64,000 nt of DNA from Dryococelus australis (Eukaryota > Arthropoda > Insecta > Phasmatodea > Phasmatidae), in contig CM057002.1 in assembly GCA_029891345.1 (NCBI GenBank), positions 59,758,777 through 59,822,776 on the forward strand. The letters are read 5' to 3'. Position numbers and translations under genes: made by a program. Shown here in pieces: positions 1-11,838 of this stretch. The notes beneath the pieces were generated by a model. The model saw nothing but the letters and a program-made list of their open reading frames with translations. It made no database searches and was not told the DNA's origin. Numbering within the stretch: position 1 is the stretch's first letter; each line of letters starts with the position of its first letter.

Positions 1-441
1 ATATGGTTTTTCTGTAAAAGATATGTAACACCAGAACAGTGCCTTATTTATTGTCCGGAATGTGCGTTCATATTCCCCAAGTTGTTTCATTGTCGCGTGA
101 CATTTTAAAATTCCGAAGTTTACACGGAACAAAATAAATTGTATCCTGTGCTACTTTTTGTTGTGTAAAATATCTATAAATATGTTTACAAGCAAATTTG
201 ATGTGTGTGTTATGTTCGTAACTTAGCCTTGTTTAGAGAATATGATTGCACCACATGATTTTGAAGACAACACGTTTGCATTTTGTGGTAGTAGATGCTA
301 ATAATTCCGCAAAAGTTAATATGATGAAAAAAAAAATGGCATAACCAAATACCCTACGTATGTATTATGGTAAACTAAATAGTAAGTATATTGAAGTGTA
401 ACCATTAAGAATTTGTGACTTCACAAGCAGGTCTTATAAAT
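1..441. other. AT-rich DNA, no gene seen
   Basis: No long reading frame, TIR or RNA gene is recognised here. The sequence is AT-rich with short A and T runs, typical of the intergenic background of this window. Confidence 0.5.
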
Positions 442-575
442 TATAGGCTGTTCATGGTAAAGTGAGCACTTTTGAGGCCCTAGTTACTTTTTTCTTTGAA
501 CAATTTTTTATCTTCTAACCACTTTTTAAAATAAATATTGCCATGTAAGTAATAAACCCAGTATGTATATTCCAC
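442..575 (+). mobile_element. MITE copy A, 5' end only
   Basis: The segment begins TATAGGCTGTTCATGG and continues with GTGAGCACTTTTGAGGCCC. The same terminal sequence occurs at 12834 and, inverted, at 24443. The following 90 bp also align with copy B: both carry an ATAAACATTGCC-like stretch and an AGTAATAAACCC-like stretch. No matching right terminus is seen, so the copy appears truncated. It is non-coding. Confidence 0.6.
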
Positions 576-772
576 CACACTCGGAAGTTAACGTATAAGG
601 TCAAATGAAAAATGTAAATGTATACCATTTAATAGCGCACTAAACTTGTAAAAGGGTAATTTTCTGTAATAGATGTAATGATTAACTATTACTGTTAAGT
701 CTTATAATAAAAAACTACTATTGAAATCCATTAATATAAAAAATATATAAATAAAATACAGTTAAATGCACT

Positions 773-840
773 AGTCATTGACACTTGAAAATGTATCATG
801 CACAAGTCATTGACATACTAAATGTACCAGTCTTTGACAC
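773..840 (+). repeat. Subterminal motif array, left end of pogo-like element
   Basis: Three direct copies of a 13-17 bp motif are seen: AGTCATTGACA near 773, CAAGTCATTGACA near 803, and GTACCAGTCTTTGACAC at 824. They match the copies at the other end of the element. They are plausibly transposase binding sites, which is an inference from position and repetition. Confidence 0.6.
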
Positions 841-1309
841 ATTATATTCTGACCCTAAGGGATTTTACTAAATTATTCTGATACTCTAAATGATTAAAAC
901 AAATTCTCTGGCATAAATAAATTACTGCATTTTAAAATAAATTTACAGTAACATTAGAAAAGTAATTTGTAAGTTACTACAATATATATAATACAAAGAA
1001 AATGTAAGTTAATACAGCTGATGCTAGTTATACAATGTTTACCCAACATAGTTATGAACTAAAATATATCAGTCTTGAAAAGGTGGTTGTGTAAGATTAA
1101 ACAATGAATCTAAAATGAGTTGACATCAAACAGTTTAACTAGGCCTAAGATTATTTCAGAAGTTAGTCAGTAAAAAGAATACTTGAGCTCTGACAAAATT
1201 GCTTTTTGCGTAAACATACAAATATACTAGACATACATGGGTAACTCTCTGAAATTTTCATCACAGTAAGTATTTCTGGTATGTGTAAGCCATTTACAGT
1301 TGCTCATAA

Positions 1310-3648
1310 ATGTCAACTAGCTGATGAAACTGATATCTGATTCTGTCTCCAATTTGTAAGAATTCAGGAGATGGCAATTTCCCAATAATGTCATCTTTAC
1401 TAATGACACATCACTTTCAGTTGTTTTAAACCTTACTTTGTCATCACTTAAATATTTCAAGCACATTACTTCAACTGCATTCTCCTCGTGAAACATTTTC
1501 TGAACTATACAAACATATCTATAAATTGTGCATTTACGTTTACCACCAGTAAATCGAACTAAAACAAAATCCCCTATGTTAATGCTTTCTTGTCCAACAG
1601 TTCACAAGTTTTATTCTCTGCACTCTCTTATAATATATTTATGTTCTCCATACTATCATCACTTTCAACCCATTCTTCACTGTCATCAGATGAAATTAGA
1701 CTTATTGATTTTTTCCTTTTGGTTTGTGTTTTCTGAAGTTCCTTTTGAGATTTCTATTCTATTCAGATGTTTGCTCTTTCTTCTTTTTCCTTATGGCTTT
1801 TGTAACTTCTCTTCTTATTTCTTTTAATGATACTTCTGCCATGCCTCCGAGGTTATTGCAGATGGTTTTTTCTCTTTTGATTTTGAAAGTTGGGGATCTG
1901 GCCAAAATAAACTTTTTTTGTATGGTGAAGGGATATTTGCAGATATGTTTGATTTTGGACTGGATGTATGCATTGTAGTCGGGTTTTTTGGGGTTACGTG
2001 TTGCGTAGGAGTAACAGCTGAGGGACAAGGACTAGAATGGGAGTAACTAAAAGGCTGGATTACTTTGTGATGAATTCCTGTTTCCAAAGCAGGTACATCA
2101 TTTTCTGTGTTATCTTCTATAACTTCGCTCGCAGCTGATTGCCTTTGTGACTCTGATAAAATATCATTTGTGGCTTCCTCTGAAACAGCTGTCTCACGCA
2201 CTACAACTGATTCATCTTTGTCAAAGTTGCCTTCATTAGTGCACTTTTCCAATTGCTTTTTAGTGTTTCTCCATATGTGAAAAAGTGATTTTTTCTCAAC
2301 AGCACCTGTCCACAGGTCCTGTTTATAATTTCCATGGAAACTTACTAATTTCTCTTTAGGAATATTTGGTTCTATGAAGCTTAAACCCTTTTCCAACGTT
2401 GTCTTGCTATTGTCAGTTATCACTGGTTCTTTATGAGGTGCTGTATTACTAGCAATTTTCTTAAAATCCACTTTTTTAACATCAAATGGGCAAACGCCAC
2501 AAGCATTGAAACCATTTTTGAACGTAGTTTCTGTAATCTGACCAATGCATTTGTTCAACACCAAAGCAAAATTTTCTTTTTAAATTTATTCCCAAAGGGC
2601 TCAACTCTCCATTTTCTCACTTCTTTTCTCCATACTGCTTTTAGAGTGTCGAAAATAGCCACATCCATTGGCTGAAGTAGATGCGTTGAATTTGGATACA
2701 ATAAGATCAATTCTATTCCATTTTCGCTGCAGAATTCAGAAACATGTAATGTTAAATGTGACACATGTCCAGCTATGAAAAGCAAAACAGGGCTCTGTAT
2801 GTTGTTTTCAACCAACCATGACAAAAAACAATTTGTAACATACTTATAAAAAAACAGGACCACATGCCCAGCCACTTTCAGACTTGCTAATTCCCCATAA
2901 AGGTGGAACACTATGTGCAATGTGGCTAGGGATTCTTTCATATGATAAAACTATCATTGGCGGTAGTATATTCCCTGCTGCATTTGCAGTAACTAATACT
3001 GTTAAATTTTCTTTTTCATCATTGTTATTTGCAGAATAAACATTCTTGCCACCCTTTTTTGTTATCATTTTTCCTCCATTTGGCTGAAGGAAAAATGCAG
3101 ATTCATCAGCATTAAAAACTCTAGTGGATTCATTTGTGATGTCCAATAACTTTTTCTCCTCTAAATACAATTTTATTTCTGCTAACCAGTTTCTTGTCTG
3201 TTTTTCAGTCACTCCAGATCGAGTAAAAGTCAAAGGCTGAACAGTTCGCTCACGTAACTGGCTGAATAGTTCGCTCAAGTAACTCAGGATGTCTCTTGAA
3301 AAATGCCTCGTATCACTTTCTGCCTGGCCATCCATCATTAAATGCATTAGGCCTTTCCGTGTTTTTAATTATATGTTGGACACTATCACACAGTAGTTCG
3401 TTTGTTATCGGATACTGCAAACGAGCAGCATTCAATAACCAGTGCTTTTTAATTTTTTCCTCAGCATCGGTAAGCTCTGGAGGTGGCCCTAATCAACACA
3501 CAGTTGGAGATGTACCACCGTCCTTGTACACCAGGGCTGCTCGAGGTACATTAAACTCTTTTGCTGCTGCAGCAGCCGGAGTCCCTTTTTTAACTGCCGC
3601 AATAGCCTCTAACATTTGTTCATGGGTATAATTTATTTTCGGACTCAT
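1310..3648 (-). pseudogene. pogo/jerky-type (DDE_1) transposase, broken
   Basis: Read on the minus strand, the ATG at 3648 starts a Pipsqueak-type HTH (MSPKINYTHEQMLEAIAAVK), followed by a CENPB/Tc5-type DNA-binding region (about 3480-3290) and a DDE_1 catalytic core (about 3200-2560). The core shows FNADESAFFL (first Asp) and YPNSTHLLQPMDVAIF (third Asp region). The expected second Asp reads FIAGHVSHL, so Asp is replaced by Ala. Reading continues through a Ser/Thr/Pro-rich tail to about 1824, then to a basic stretch and a GDFVLVRF-like segment near 1560. Damage seen: TGA stops in the HTH part, a 25-bp tandem duplication at 3235-3284 that shifts frame, an indel near 2845 in an A/T run, and another near 2565. 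A splice-acceptor-like TTGTTGCAG precedes the ATG. Assignment to the pogo superfamily is firm; the exact subfamily is not. Confidence 0.85.
3235..3284. repeat. 25-bp tandem duplication inside transposase
   Basis: Two adjacent 25-bp units, 3235-3259 and 3260-3284, match at 23 positions. Both start GGCTGAA and end GTAACT. The length is not a multiple of three, so the duplication itself changes the reading frame of the transposase relic. Confidence 0.85.
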
Positions 3649-4004
3649 ACCTGCAACAAAAAAAATTTCCAGTTACCTGATTGTTACACATTATTCCATC
3701 CTTAATTAGTATGCCTTAGGGCAATATGTAAAATAGCTTTACTGTATATAAATTTTGATATATGCTGAATGGCATTAATTTATTGAATTGTTTTTAAAGA
3801 TCTGCTATAACAGTCAAACAAGGCTAAATTTGCAAGTGTAGAAGGTCACGATATAATGAGTCAAATTTCATAGCCAAAAAATGTATAATTGTTCTATGTT
3901 TGTGTTTATGCCTATTTGTTTACTAATGCTGAAAGCTTACTTATGCTATCTTAAGTGAGTAATAAACATAAAATTAACATTGAGTACAGTATTGGTAAAA
4001 GTGA

Positions 4005-4229
4005 TCCAGTTATTGACAGTCATCATGTACCAGAGATTGACACCATGTCAAAGACTGGACACAAGCTACATAGGGAACTTTTGATCACAGTTCCTTGACA
4101 GTCAGTTAAGATTGTATTCAGGTACTAAATAAATTGAAAAAATTTAAAATGAAAATTATTTGTACCAGTTATTGACAGTGTGTCAAAGACTGGGTCACTA
4201 TTCAGATTCAGAGTACCATTAGTTGACAT
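4005..4229. repeat. Subterminal motif array, right end of pogo-like element
   Basis: Six copies of the motif seen at 773-840 occur here, in both orientations: 4005 (ATCCAGTTATTGACAGT), 4027 (GTACCAGAGATTGACACC), 4046 (inverted, TGTCAAAGACTGGAC), 4162, 4180 (inverted) and 4212. The copies at 4162 and 4180 face each other with a 2-bp gap and form a near-palindrome. Confidence 0.65.
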
Positions 4230-5933
4230 CCCTCCAAAAAATCAAAACCAAAAGTGAGGTTAGTTTTAATAAGATGAAAGTGATGTATAACTGTTGTACA
4301 GTTGATAGCATTACTTGGTTTGATCCAACAGTGAAATCACTCAACTCTGTTAAGTATTTTAGAGTCGACTTACCTTATGGTTTTTAGTAACAGAAGCAGC
4401 AGATTTCACGTGTAAATAACACCAACTTTCGTCATGGATGATTTGTAAGTGCCTAGTTTGCCTAGTTTGTAAGTCATAGAAAATTGTTTTACTTTTCTAC
4501 CTGTGGTAATGTTTGTAACGGAGGGAACTATAGTAAGTATGCTTGGAACGCTCAAAATATTTTATGTGCATAATTACTTAATTTACATCACAATTTATTT
4601 TAATGGACATACAAATGACTAACAAAGTCACATTTTTAAACACCAGTCTCAAACATAAGTAATGGGGAAAAGAAATTCAAGATTGTATAAAACTCTCCAT
4701 CTTAACAACTACAAAAACAACAGGAATAACAACAACATTAAGCTGCCTTCAGTTTTTGATACAGAGGGCTTACTGTAATGGTTTGAAATACCGTAAAGTG
4801 TGAAATTAGGGAATTCGAACACAGAGGGAAGTTCACATTGTACTGTATAAGTTTCTAATGTGACTGAAGAGAAAATGATTTGATATACAATAAAGTATAA
4901 ATCTAGGGAAGTGAAACAGATTGTCCACGTACTCTTGTATAAGGTGATCGCCTGCCTGGGGCTTGAATTGTGTTGCATCGTATTTGAACATGTTTTTTGA
5001 CGACACTATTAAACGTGCCCCCAATATGTTTACCCACTAAAAGGATGGAGTGGTACTTACAGGTTATAAAGCATGTTATAAGTATAATTTTGGAACCCTT
5101 CAGCATTACTAAAAATAACTTTTTAATACTGCTGCGTCAACATACTACTTGGACACGAGCAAAACTATGATAGGAGCATGTATTAAACTTTGTGACAGAC
5201 TTTACACCAATAAAATGATGTCACTGCTGAAAGGGGCAGCAATGGTTCACTTGATGTGTGTCGCAGTGTAGTCCTTATCGCTCCTTCGCTTCCGAGACTT
5301 TAAACATGAAATGAGCTCCAGGTGGGTGACAACCTTCATTGATACCGGTTTTCTGATTCCATTTGATATGCCAACTTTGATTGGTATTTATTGTGATAGA
5401 TATAATTGCAGTGTGTATGTTTCAGTGTAAATTTTGGCCAAGGAAAGATGTTTCATGTTTTGTAAACAGTGTATATGTGTGAACAGTGTATTTTTTAATT
5501 AATGAGTATCTTACTTTTAAAATAAAAAGTAAATTACACAAACTACATTCATAAACGAAAGTTACAATACTATAATGGTTACACTAATTTCTTAGTAGTG
5601 TTGTCAGTGAGCATATGCAATGTTTGTGTTTATAAAGGGAATAATGAATTATGTATGGCCTTACAGGCTGTACGTTCCATTTTATCAAATAGCCTGATAA
5701 CTTCCTGTGATGATATATGTATACCTACTAGTATATTGAAAGAGTGCACTGTTGATGTTAGTTATAGTATGGAAGCTCACAGTAATCATCATCTTCCTCA
5801 AGGATTAGGCCTTTATGCCCATTCGATCTCCTTGAAAATTGATCCAGCCATTTTTGTGTGGGTCTTCTGAAGTACTTCTACCTGTTGGGTAGGTCTGTTG
5901 TTCTTGTTAGTCTGATGTCTGGCATATGATCTA
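4230..5933. other. AT-rich DNA, no gene seen
   Basis: No recognisable coding sequence or repeat termini are seen. The short open frames here have no family signature. Confidence 0.4.
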
Positions 5934-8828
5934 CAGTGAAACCTTGTTAATACTGTAAAAACCTCTTAACACACAGTCCTACAAAAACTTGAACCACCAT
6001 TTCCATCAAGTCAGTCTCATGCAGCCTTATCATGGAGGGAAAAACCAACTATTTTTTGTACAAAACAAGCCTAAATTTTCATGAACAGGGGAAAAGTACA
6101 GTAAATAATTAATATATTTATGTGACTTTGGGTGATTCCCACTCCCTGTCCCTGAAGTGAAAAAGGTATCGTCTATTCCATGTAAGTGGGGTCGATTTTG
6201 ACATTTCTAGAAAAGTAGAGTGGCCTCAATGTTACCTTCCATCACAGCTGTTTTGTCACTGAAGGAAATGATGTTTGTAAACAAATGTTTGAGTCAAATG
6301 CACATTTGCATTTTCCTCTTTACTTGTGTTTCCCGTCATGGCAGGCACTGAGAGACTAACGTTAGCTAACTTCCGTCCAGTAATTAATGTAGGATATTAT
6401 AGCTAGGTTGGCTTTCCAACCTGTTTTATTTTTGTAATTACCAAGTGAAATTTGTTGAGGTTCTATTTTGTTTATTTTGAGGGAAAAAGGAAACAGCGAG
6501 GTGGGGGGGATTCGTGTTCTTACGAGTGTGTGGCATTTTGAGTTGCATATTGTTTCGATGGAGCAGTGGAAAATTTGGCATGTATGGAAATAACATTTAA
6601 ATTATCTAACTTCGAAAATTTTAACTTTAATGAAAAAACAAAACACGATACATATGTCACTGTTTGTATTCGTACAGATGCAGCAATATAAACACACACA
6701 CACACTTTGACCGAAGTTAACCTTACACCCATTGAATTTATGATATAGACACATAAACAAATATTATTCACTCATTAACAAAATTGGTTTTTCTATGGCA
6801 ATCCTTTTAAGTTTACTTCACTAAAATCACGTTTGTTCGTCACTGGCATTAAATAATTTATTTGCAGGATCATTCAGTAAAATCAACACTGTGCACATTT
6901 CCTGAAACCAACACATTTAAACTGGGATACGTAAATTATATTCATGTCACTTCATTGCAGACGGCAGTAAGGAAAATGGCGGAACGAAGTTTTACGAAGC
7001 GGTAAACATGTGCCGATTAATATTACATTTTACTCATGAAAATTCACTACAACAGTACCTACAACCAACTACGCTCGAAGAAAGCAAATAAAAAAATAAT
7101 TAACTACCGACAAAATATTCCGCCAACACCAGCACGATACTCGTATAAACACTATAAGAAAAAAGCACACGCACAACGGCTTTCACCGGGCTGGAAACTG
7201 GAAACATACACATGGCTAGCCATTGGTTGGAAACGTTTACTGTTTGTATGTATCGACATACTCTGTCATAATTGCTAAACGTGTTTATAAAGTCCAGTCA
7301 CTAACAGCCAAGAAAATTTAATATTGCTTTAAAAACATTATTTAAACCATAAATGCTGTACGTATGTATAAGTAAGATTTTAAATTACAACTTTTAATTC
7401 TGAGTACTATTTTCTTCCAAAGCCATCATTAAAGTCGCCAACTTAACAACATGGATTCCGCAGCAATTCATCAGCTGATACAATACTTACATACGAAAGC
7501 ATTTGACTGTTTACATAGTGTGCAGGTTGGTCACATTGTCTCTCAGATTTTACCCCACTTATATTAAGTGGACTATAACTGATTTTAATGGTTTAATTTG
7601 TATTTTATTTGTTTGTATTAATTTCTTTTTTTTTCTTGCTTTCTTTCAAATAGCATACAAACATAAGTTATAATCATAGGCAAAATTTTACAGGAGATTT
7701 AATGTTGAATGTTATAAAAATACAGTATTTTTATAAACCAGTAAACGTATTTACAAAAGTTACTCATCTTTTTGTGAGGTACATCAAATTCATATAAATT
7801 TATTTTATAGAAAATGTTTACAAAACATTTCCCTTTGCTAAAGTTGCATTCTAACTCAACCTGGCATAAAAAAGACATTTCCCTCGTAAGAGGCCCTGTC
7901 CTGATACCACTGCAGTTACCATTGACAACAGTGGTTACACAAGTCTTAGTCACCACAGAAGATTTGGTGTTTTGGTCACACCAGAATGCAACATTTTGGT
8001 ACCAGATCATAATTTCATACCTTACAAATGCTATTGTCATTCTAACAAAGGAAAACCCAGAATAATCATTTTCTCTAACCTAATACCGTAAAAACCTACA
8101 TATTAAATTTATATAGACTTTTAACATGGCTGCAAATTATATCATGGCTCTTGAAACCTACATTATATCATGGCTCTTGAAACCTACGTACAAATTTACT
8201 GGCACATAAACGTACGGGGGCACAATCTACCAAAGTAAAATATACATTTAAAATTAATTTCAAAACTACCCAACACATAATAAAATATTCTTGTCCCAAG
8301 GGGAATTACAGAATGTACTTAACTTATCATGACTTCTTCGCTCAATCTGCTTGCCAACGCAAAACGGAAATGTTAATAAAGGACTCTCCGCCTCACCCGT
8401 TCCTCATCGCCTGAACTACACTTCATTGATCATAATTTGGTGCAACATAAGACTCAGAAATGTCCAGAAAGAATCCAAAAAATATCTTTGGCCAATGAAA
8501 GTTCAGTAAACAAATGCACATTGCAAACACACATGCACGAACATCAGCTTACAACAAGATACTTGCACCACTCGCCCCTTGAGAGACTATATTTGTCATA
8601 TGTGGCAACCAAAGATGACATTTAATGATGTGGCACATTGGCTGCAAATATTTTCAAACATTTGCCAATACGTCTATCTTATTTTCCACTGTGCTGAATC
8701 ACAGCATCAACATTTTAATTCTTTTAAGATTTTTCATTATAATCGCAAACACCTGTTTGTACAAACCCCATGAATATAAACTGCAAGTATTCAGGTCCCA
8801 TGTGGTTTGTATTAGAGAGGGTTCACTG
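5934..8828. mobile_element. Possible Tigger-like element defined by TIRs
   Basis: CAGTGAAACCTTGTTAATAC at 5934 and, inverted, CAGTGAACCCTCTCTAATAC ending at 8828 match at 16 of 20 positions. Each is flanked outside by TA. CAGTnGAACCTC-like termini with TA duplication are typical of pogo/Tigger elements. No transposase is recognisable inside. A second copy of the left subterminal sequence (TAATACCGTAAAAACCT near 8084) suggests a nested or shorter element of about 0.75 kb ending at the same right terminus. The pairing of the outer ends is therefore tentative. Confidence 0.4.
8136..8187. repeat. 26-bp perfect tandem duplication
   Basis: Two identical adjacent copies (8136-8161 and 8162-8187) of a unit that starts ATTATATCATGG and ends GAAACCTAC. 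Confidence 0.9.
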
Positions 8829-8830
8829 TA

Positions 8831-10217
8831 TATGTTCTTTTAATTTTAATTTTGTAATGTTTTATTGTTTAATTAATTTTTTAATTTTCTGTTTATTTAG
8901 ATCTGCTGTTATCTCATTTCTTTTCGTGTCCATTAAAGTATAGCCAGCCATATACCTAATGAATCTCAATAATTGTATGACATAAAAATGTCAACATTGT
9001 GTTACTTAAGACATCTGTATTGTTTAATGACCCATGTACTTACAGTGAGGTTGTTCCAGTTGAAAACCTTCATTTACTGTGGTTCTTGTGTTTTTCCCAC
9101 TAAGATATTATTTTAATGATGAGCAAGTGTTGGTATGTCAGACTGCATGATACAGAAATAAGCTCTCTTTATTTGCAACGAAAAGAATATTTAGTCCTAG
9201 TACTTACTAGCTTTAACTTCCCATACATCATATGTTACTGCTTGTTAACTTGTTTGATATACTGTGATTTCTTGAACAGTTGCAGTTAACAAACAGAATA
9301 ATTCAGCATATGTAATGTCGCACAGCAGATTATAATTATTGTGTTTTGCAGTGTTATGGATTCCAGGCATAGCTCTCTACTTCTCAGATATTCAATTGGG
9401 GGTAAAAAATATTCATGCATAGAAAAAATTTGTGTGATAATTAGGAAGCTGTGTGCCATTGTGTGCTTATTTACAAAATTATGTTGTTATGTTGCGTGTG
9501 TGTATGGAGTGATTTTGTGTATTGATGCTGTGTACACTCAAACTTCAGTTTTACGAAATTGCACAGCTATCTAAAAATATTTTCAGAACGACTGAGGTGT
9601 CCATATGCACTAGTACAACCAAATTTTGACTAATTTGGACTCTCTAAACACAAAAATTGCATCACAATAGGCCATTTCACTCTGTGGCACATGAAAGTCA
9701 TGTTTTAATATATCTGAAGGAAGATGTTAATCATATTAACAACCTATATATTTATTTTAATAATTAGATGTGTTTTTAGTAAAATTATACCTAACAGTGC
9801 AGCTAGCACCATTGAATAAGTTTCAATCTGCAAAAAAACTAGAACGTGGCATCACGTCCATACCATACGTGATTAACACTGAGTTTGCCTTTTCAGAGCG
9901 GAAAAAAAAGACATTTTATGTATGTTGATGAAATGAATACTTTTAAGAGATAAGTTTTCACTTAGAAACTATACCAATTCAGTGCAGGTGTGTTCATAGA
10001 TTATGTGAAGGAATGTTATAATACATACTCAGATTTATAATACTGTTAATGAAACACTGAGAGCACAGGTTGTTTTGAAACATCTGTCACTGAAAGACAT
10101 TGTATTATTGAAAGTTAATTAATTTTATTTTGTAAGTGAAAAGGGCTGTAAACTCGATCAGGCTACTCCATCTCCATTGGTGGAGTAAACAATATATGTA
10201 TTTTTTTCACATCACTT
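8831..10217. other. AT-rich DNA, no gene seen
   Basis: No coding sequence of a known family, TIR pair or RNA gene was recognised. Confidence 0.4.
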
Positions 10218-10279
10218 ACTGTGTGCATTGATATTGATGTGTGTATTGGCTAGTTCTGTCATCATGGGCAGGTCGCATA

Positions 10280-10625
10280 TAGTAATTTATAAATATTTTT
10301 GTGTACTTGTTTTGTTAATTTTAGTTTGGATAAGCGAGTAATTTGTTGAAATTCTGTATACTTTTAAAGTTATTACAGCAGGGTGTGTAAAGATGATAAT
10401 CAGGACGGTCTCTATATGGTAGCGAAACTGTTATGCTTCCCGTATTATTTGTTGTTGATGCAGGAATGTTTGCGTTCATCTCTATGAACTTAGAAATGTA
10501 TTGCAAATATAAAGGGGCGACACTTCTAATGACTAATTTTTTTTTTTTTTTTTTTCGTCTTCAGACAGGCAAAAGAATGTTGAGGAGTCTGCCAAACTGA
10601 TATTGAATAGTTGATAATAGTTGAT
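10280..10625 (+). repeat. LTR-like arm, left
   Basis: The arm reads TAATTTATAAATATTTTTGTG at its outer end and GCCAAACTGATATTGAATAG at its inner end. Its inverted partner is 11385-11761. A 21-T run near 10540 is an insertion relative to the partner. The complementary 61-codon and 73-codon open frames in the two arms are a by-product of the inverted copy and show no protein signature. Confidence 0.6.
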
Positions 10626-10637
10626 AATAAAATAATG

Positions 10638-10687
10638 TGTTACGGAAAAAGTGGCGCCCAATGTGGGGCGCCACTTTTTCCGTAACA
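10638..10687. repeat. 50-bp palindrome built around a primer-binding-site-like sequence
   Basis: Two perfect 21-bp inverted arms, starting TGTTACGG and ending GTAACA, surround the 8-bp centre CAATGTGG. The core TGGCGCCCAATGTGGGGC resembles the tRNA primer-binding site of many arthropod gypsy elements, and it lies just inside the left LTR-like arm. Confidence 0.7.
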
Positions 10688-10689
10688 GA

Positions 10690-11384
10690 GAAGGGAGAAT
10701 TTTAACTTTCACTTCCCAAACGTCACAAATTTAATTTTTCTATATATTTTTTTGCCGCAACTAGCTTAGGATCCTTTCAATAGTGAGAAAATCAATTCCT
10801 CATTCATTCAAGTGTAGGTAACACTACCCCATATAAACTAGACATAGAGATTGTTAATAGGACAAAAGATACTAACATACAACTAACATGCAAAAATAAT
10901 GACATAATTAATAACCCTTCTTTAAATTACCGACGACAAGGACTAGAATGAGGTGGATCTGTTCTCTTTATCAAATATTCATATGAACAAAGTGGCATAT
11001 GTTCACAATCCAAGCCACATTCCAAAAACAACATTTTTACTAAAATAACAATTGAGAGATGACACGTGGATATACGGCCATATAGAACCTTGTATGTAAT
11101 ACCGCCTAGGGATGACGATGATCCTCCTTCGGTGTCCGTTGATCACTCTAGTTCTCTGCTCGAAGTGTTGGTAGACCGTTACACTCCAGATGCAGCTATG
11201 GATCCCTAGCAGTGGTATATGATTGTGCTTCCTTGGGTCATCATCAGTTCCTGGATTGAAGTCATTTCTTCACGGTACTTCATTAAATCGTATACTGTTT
11301 AATTTTAATATCAACAAATTATATCATAACCATCACTTCTATAAATCAGGGCTGGACAGCAGAACAGAAAAAACAATTATTTAA
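10690..11384 (+). other. Spacer between the inverted arms
   Basis: No retroviral protein motif is recognised. One frame near 11098-11280 (plus) reads as an acidic, proline-containing stretch (PRDDDDPPSVSVDH), then a stop, then a hydrophobic run (MIVLPWVIISSW). It looks like a coding remnant, perhaps of the element's internal region, but cannot be assigned. Confidence 0.3.
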
Positions 11385-11761
11385 TCAACTTTTCAATATC
11401 AGTTTGGCCGACTCTTCAACATTCTTTTGCACTTCTGAAGAGGAAAAATAAAGAAAATCTTAACAAAACAAAAACAAAAGCTGATCAAAATGAAATTTGT
11501 CATTAGAAGTGTTGTCTCTTTACATTTGCTATACATTTCCAAGTTCATAGTGATGAACGTAAACGTTTCTGCATCAACAACAAATAATATGGGAAGCGTA
11601 ACAGTTTCGTTAGCATATAGAGACCATCCTGATTATCATCTTTACACACCCCTCTATAATAACTTTAAAAGCATAAATAATTTCAATAAATTACTAGCTT
11701 ATCCTATCTAAAATTAACAAAACAAGTGCACAAAAATATTTACAAATTACCAGATGTTACA
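11385..11761 (-). repeat. LTR-like arm, right (inverted)
   Basis: This is the reverse complement of the left arm and the more complete copy. Read on the minus strand it begins TGTAACATCTGG, giving the TG start expected of an LTR. The left arm lacks about the first ten bases of this terminus. Confidence 0.6.
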
Positions 11762-11838
11762 CTGTGTGCATTGATTGATATATATATATATATGTATATA
11801 TAATATATTGGCTAGTTCTGTTGTCATGGGCAGGTTGC

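Larger units (their letters stand above)
770..4230 (-). mobile_element. Decayed pogo/jerky-type DNA transposon (minimum extent)
   Basis: A minus-strand transposase relic (3648 down to about 1310) lies between two clusters of one short motif at 773-840 and 4005-4229. The motif consensus is roughly GTACCAGTYWTTGACA. Repeated subterminal motifs flanking a transposase are the usual layout of a cut-and-paste transposon whose enzyme binds arrays of sites. The outer TIRs and the TA target duplication could not be fixed by eye, so the limits given are the motif clusters. The element is certainly inactive, because the reading frame is broken several times. Confidence 0.7.
10218..11838. mobile_element. 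Inverted LTR-like arms in a directly duplicated flank
   Basis: The left arm (about 10280-10625) and right arm (about 11385-11761) are inverted copies of each other with scattered substitutions. The arms lie inside two direct copies of one flanking sequence (10218-10275 and 11761-11838) that share GTGTGCATTGAT, TATTGGCTAGTTCTGT and TCATGGGCAGGT. The right flank copy carries an expanded TA run. The left arm is followed inward by a primer-binding-site-like palindrome. The arms resemble two LTRs in opposite orientation, with the right arm ending GTTACA. How the direct duplication arose is not clear from the sequence. Confidence 0.6.

Noticed and set aside
10321-11711. Similar 61- and 73-codon frames (QYISKFI... 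and LYISKFI...) as a duplicated small gene
   Set aside because: The similarity is explained by the inverted LTR-like arms. Substitutions are spread without coding pattern.
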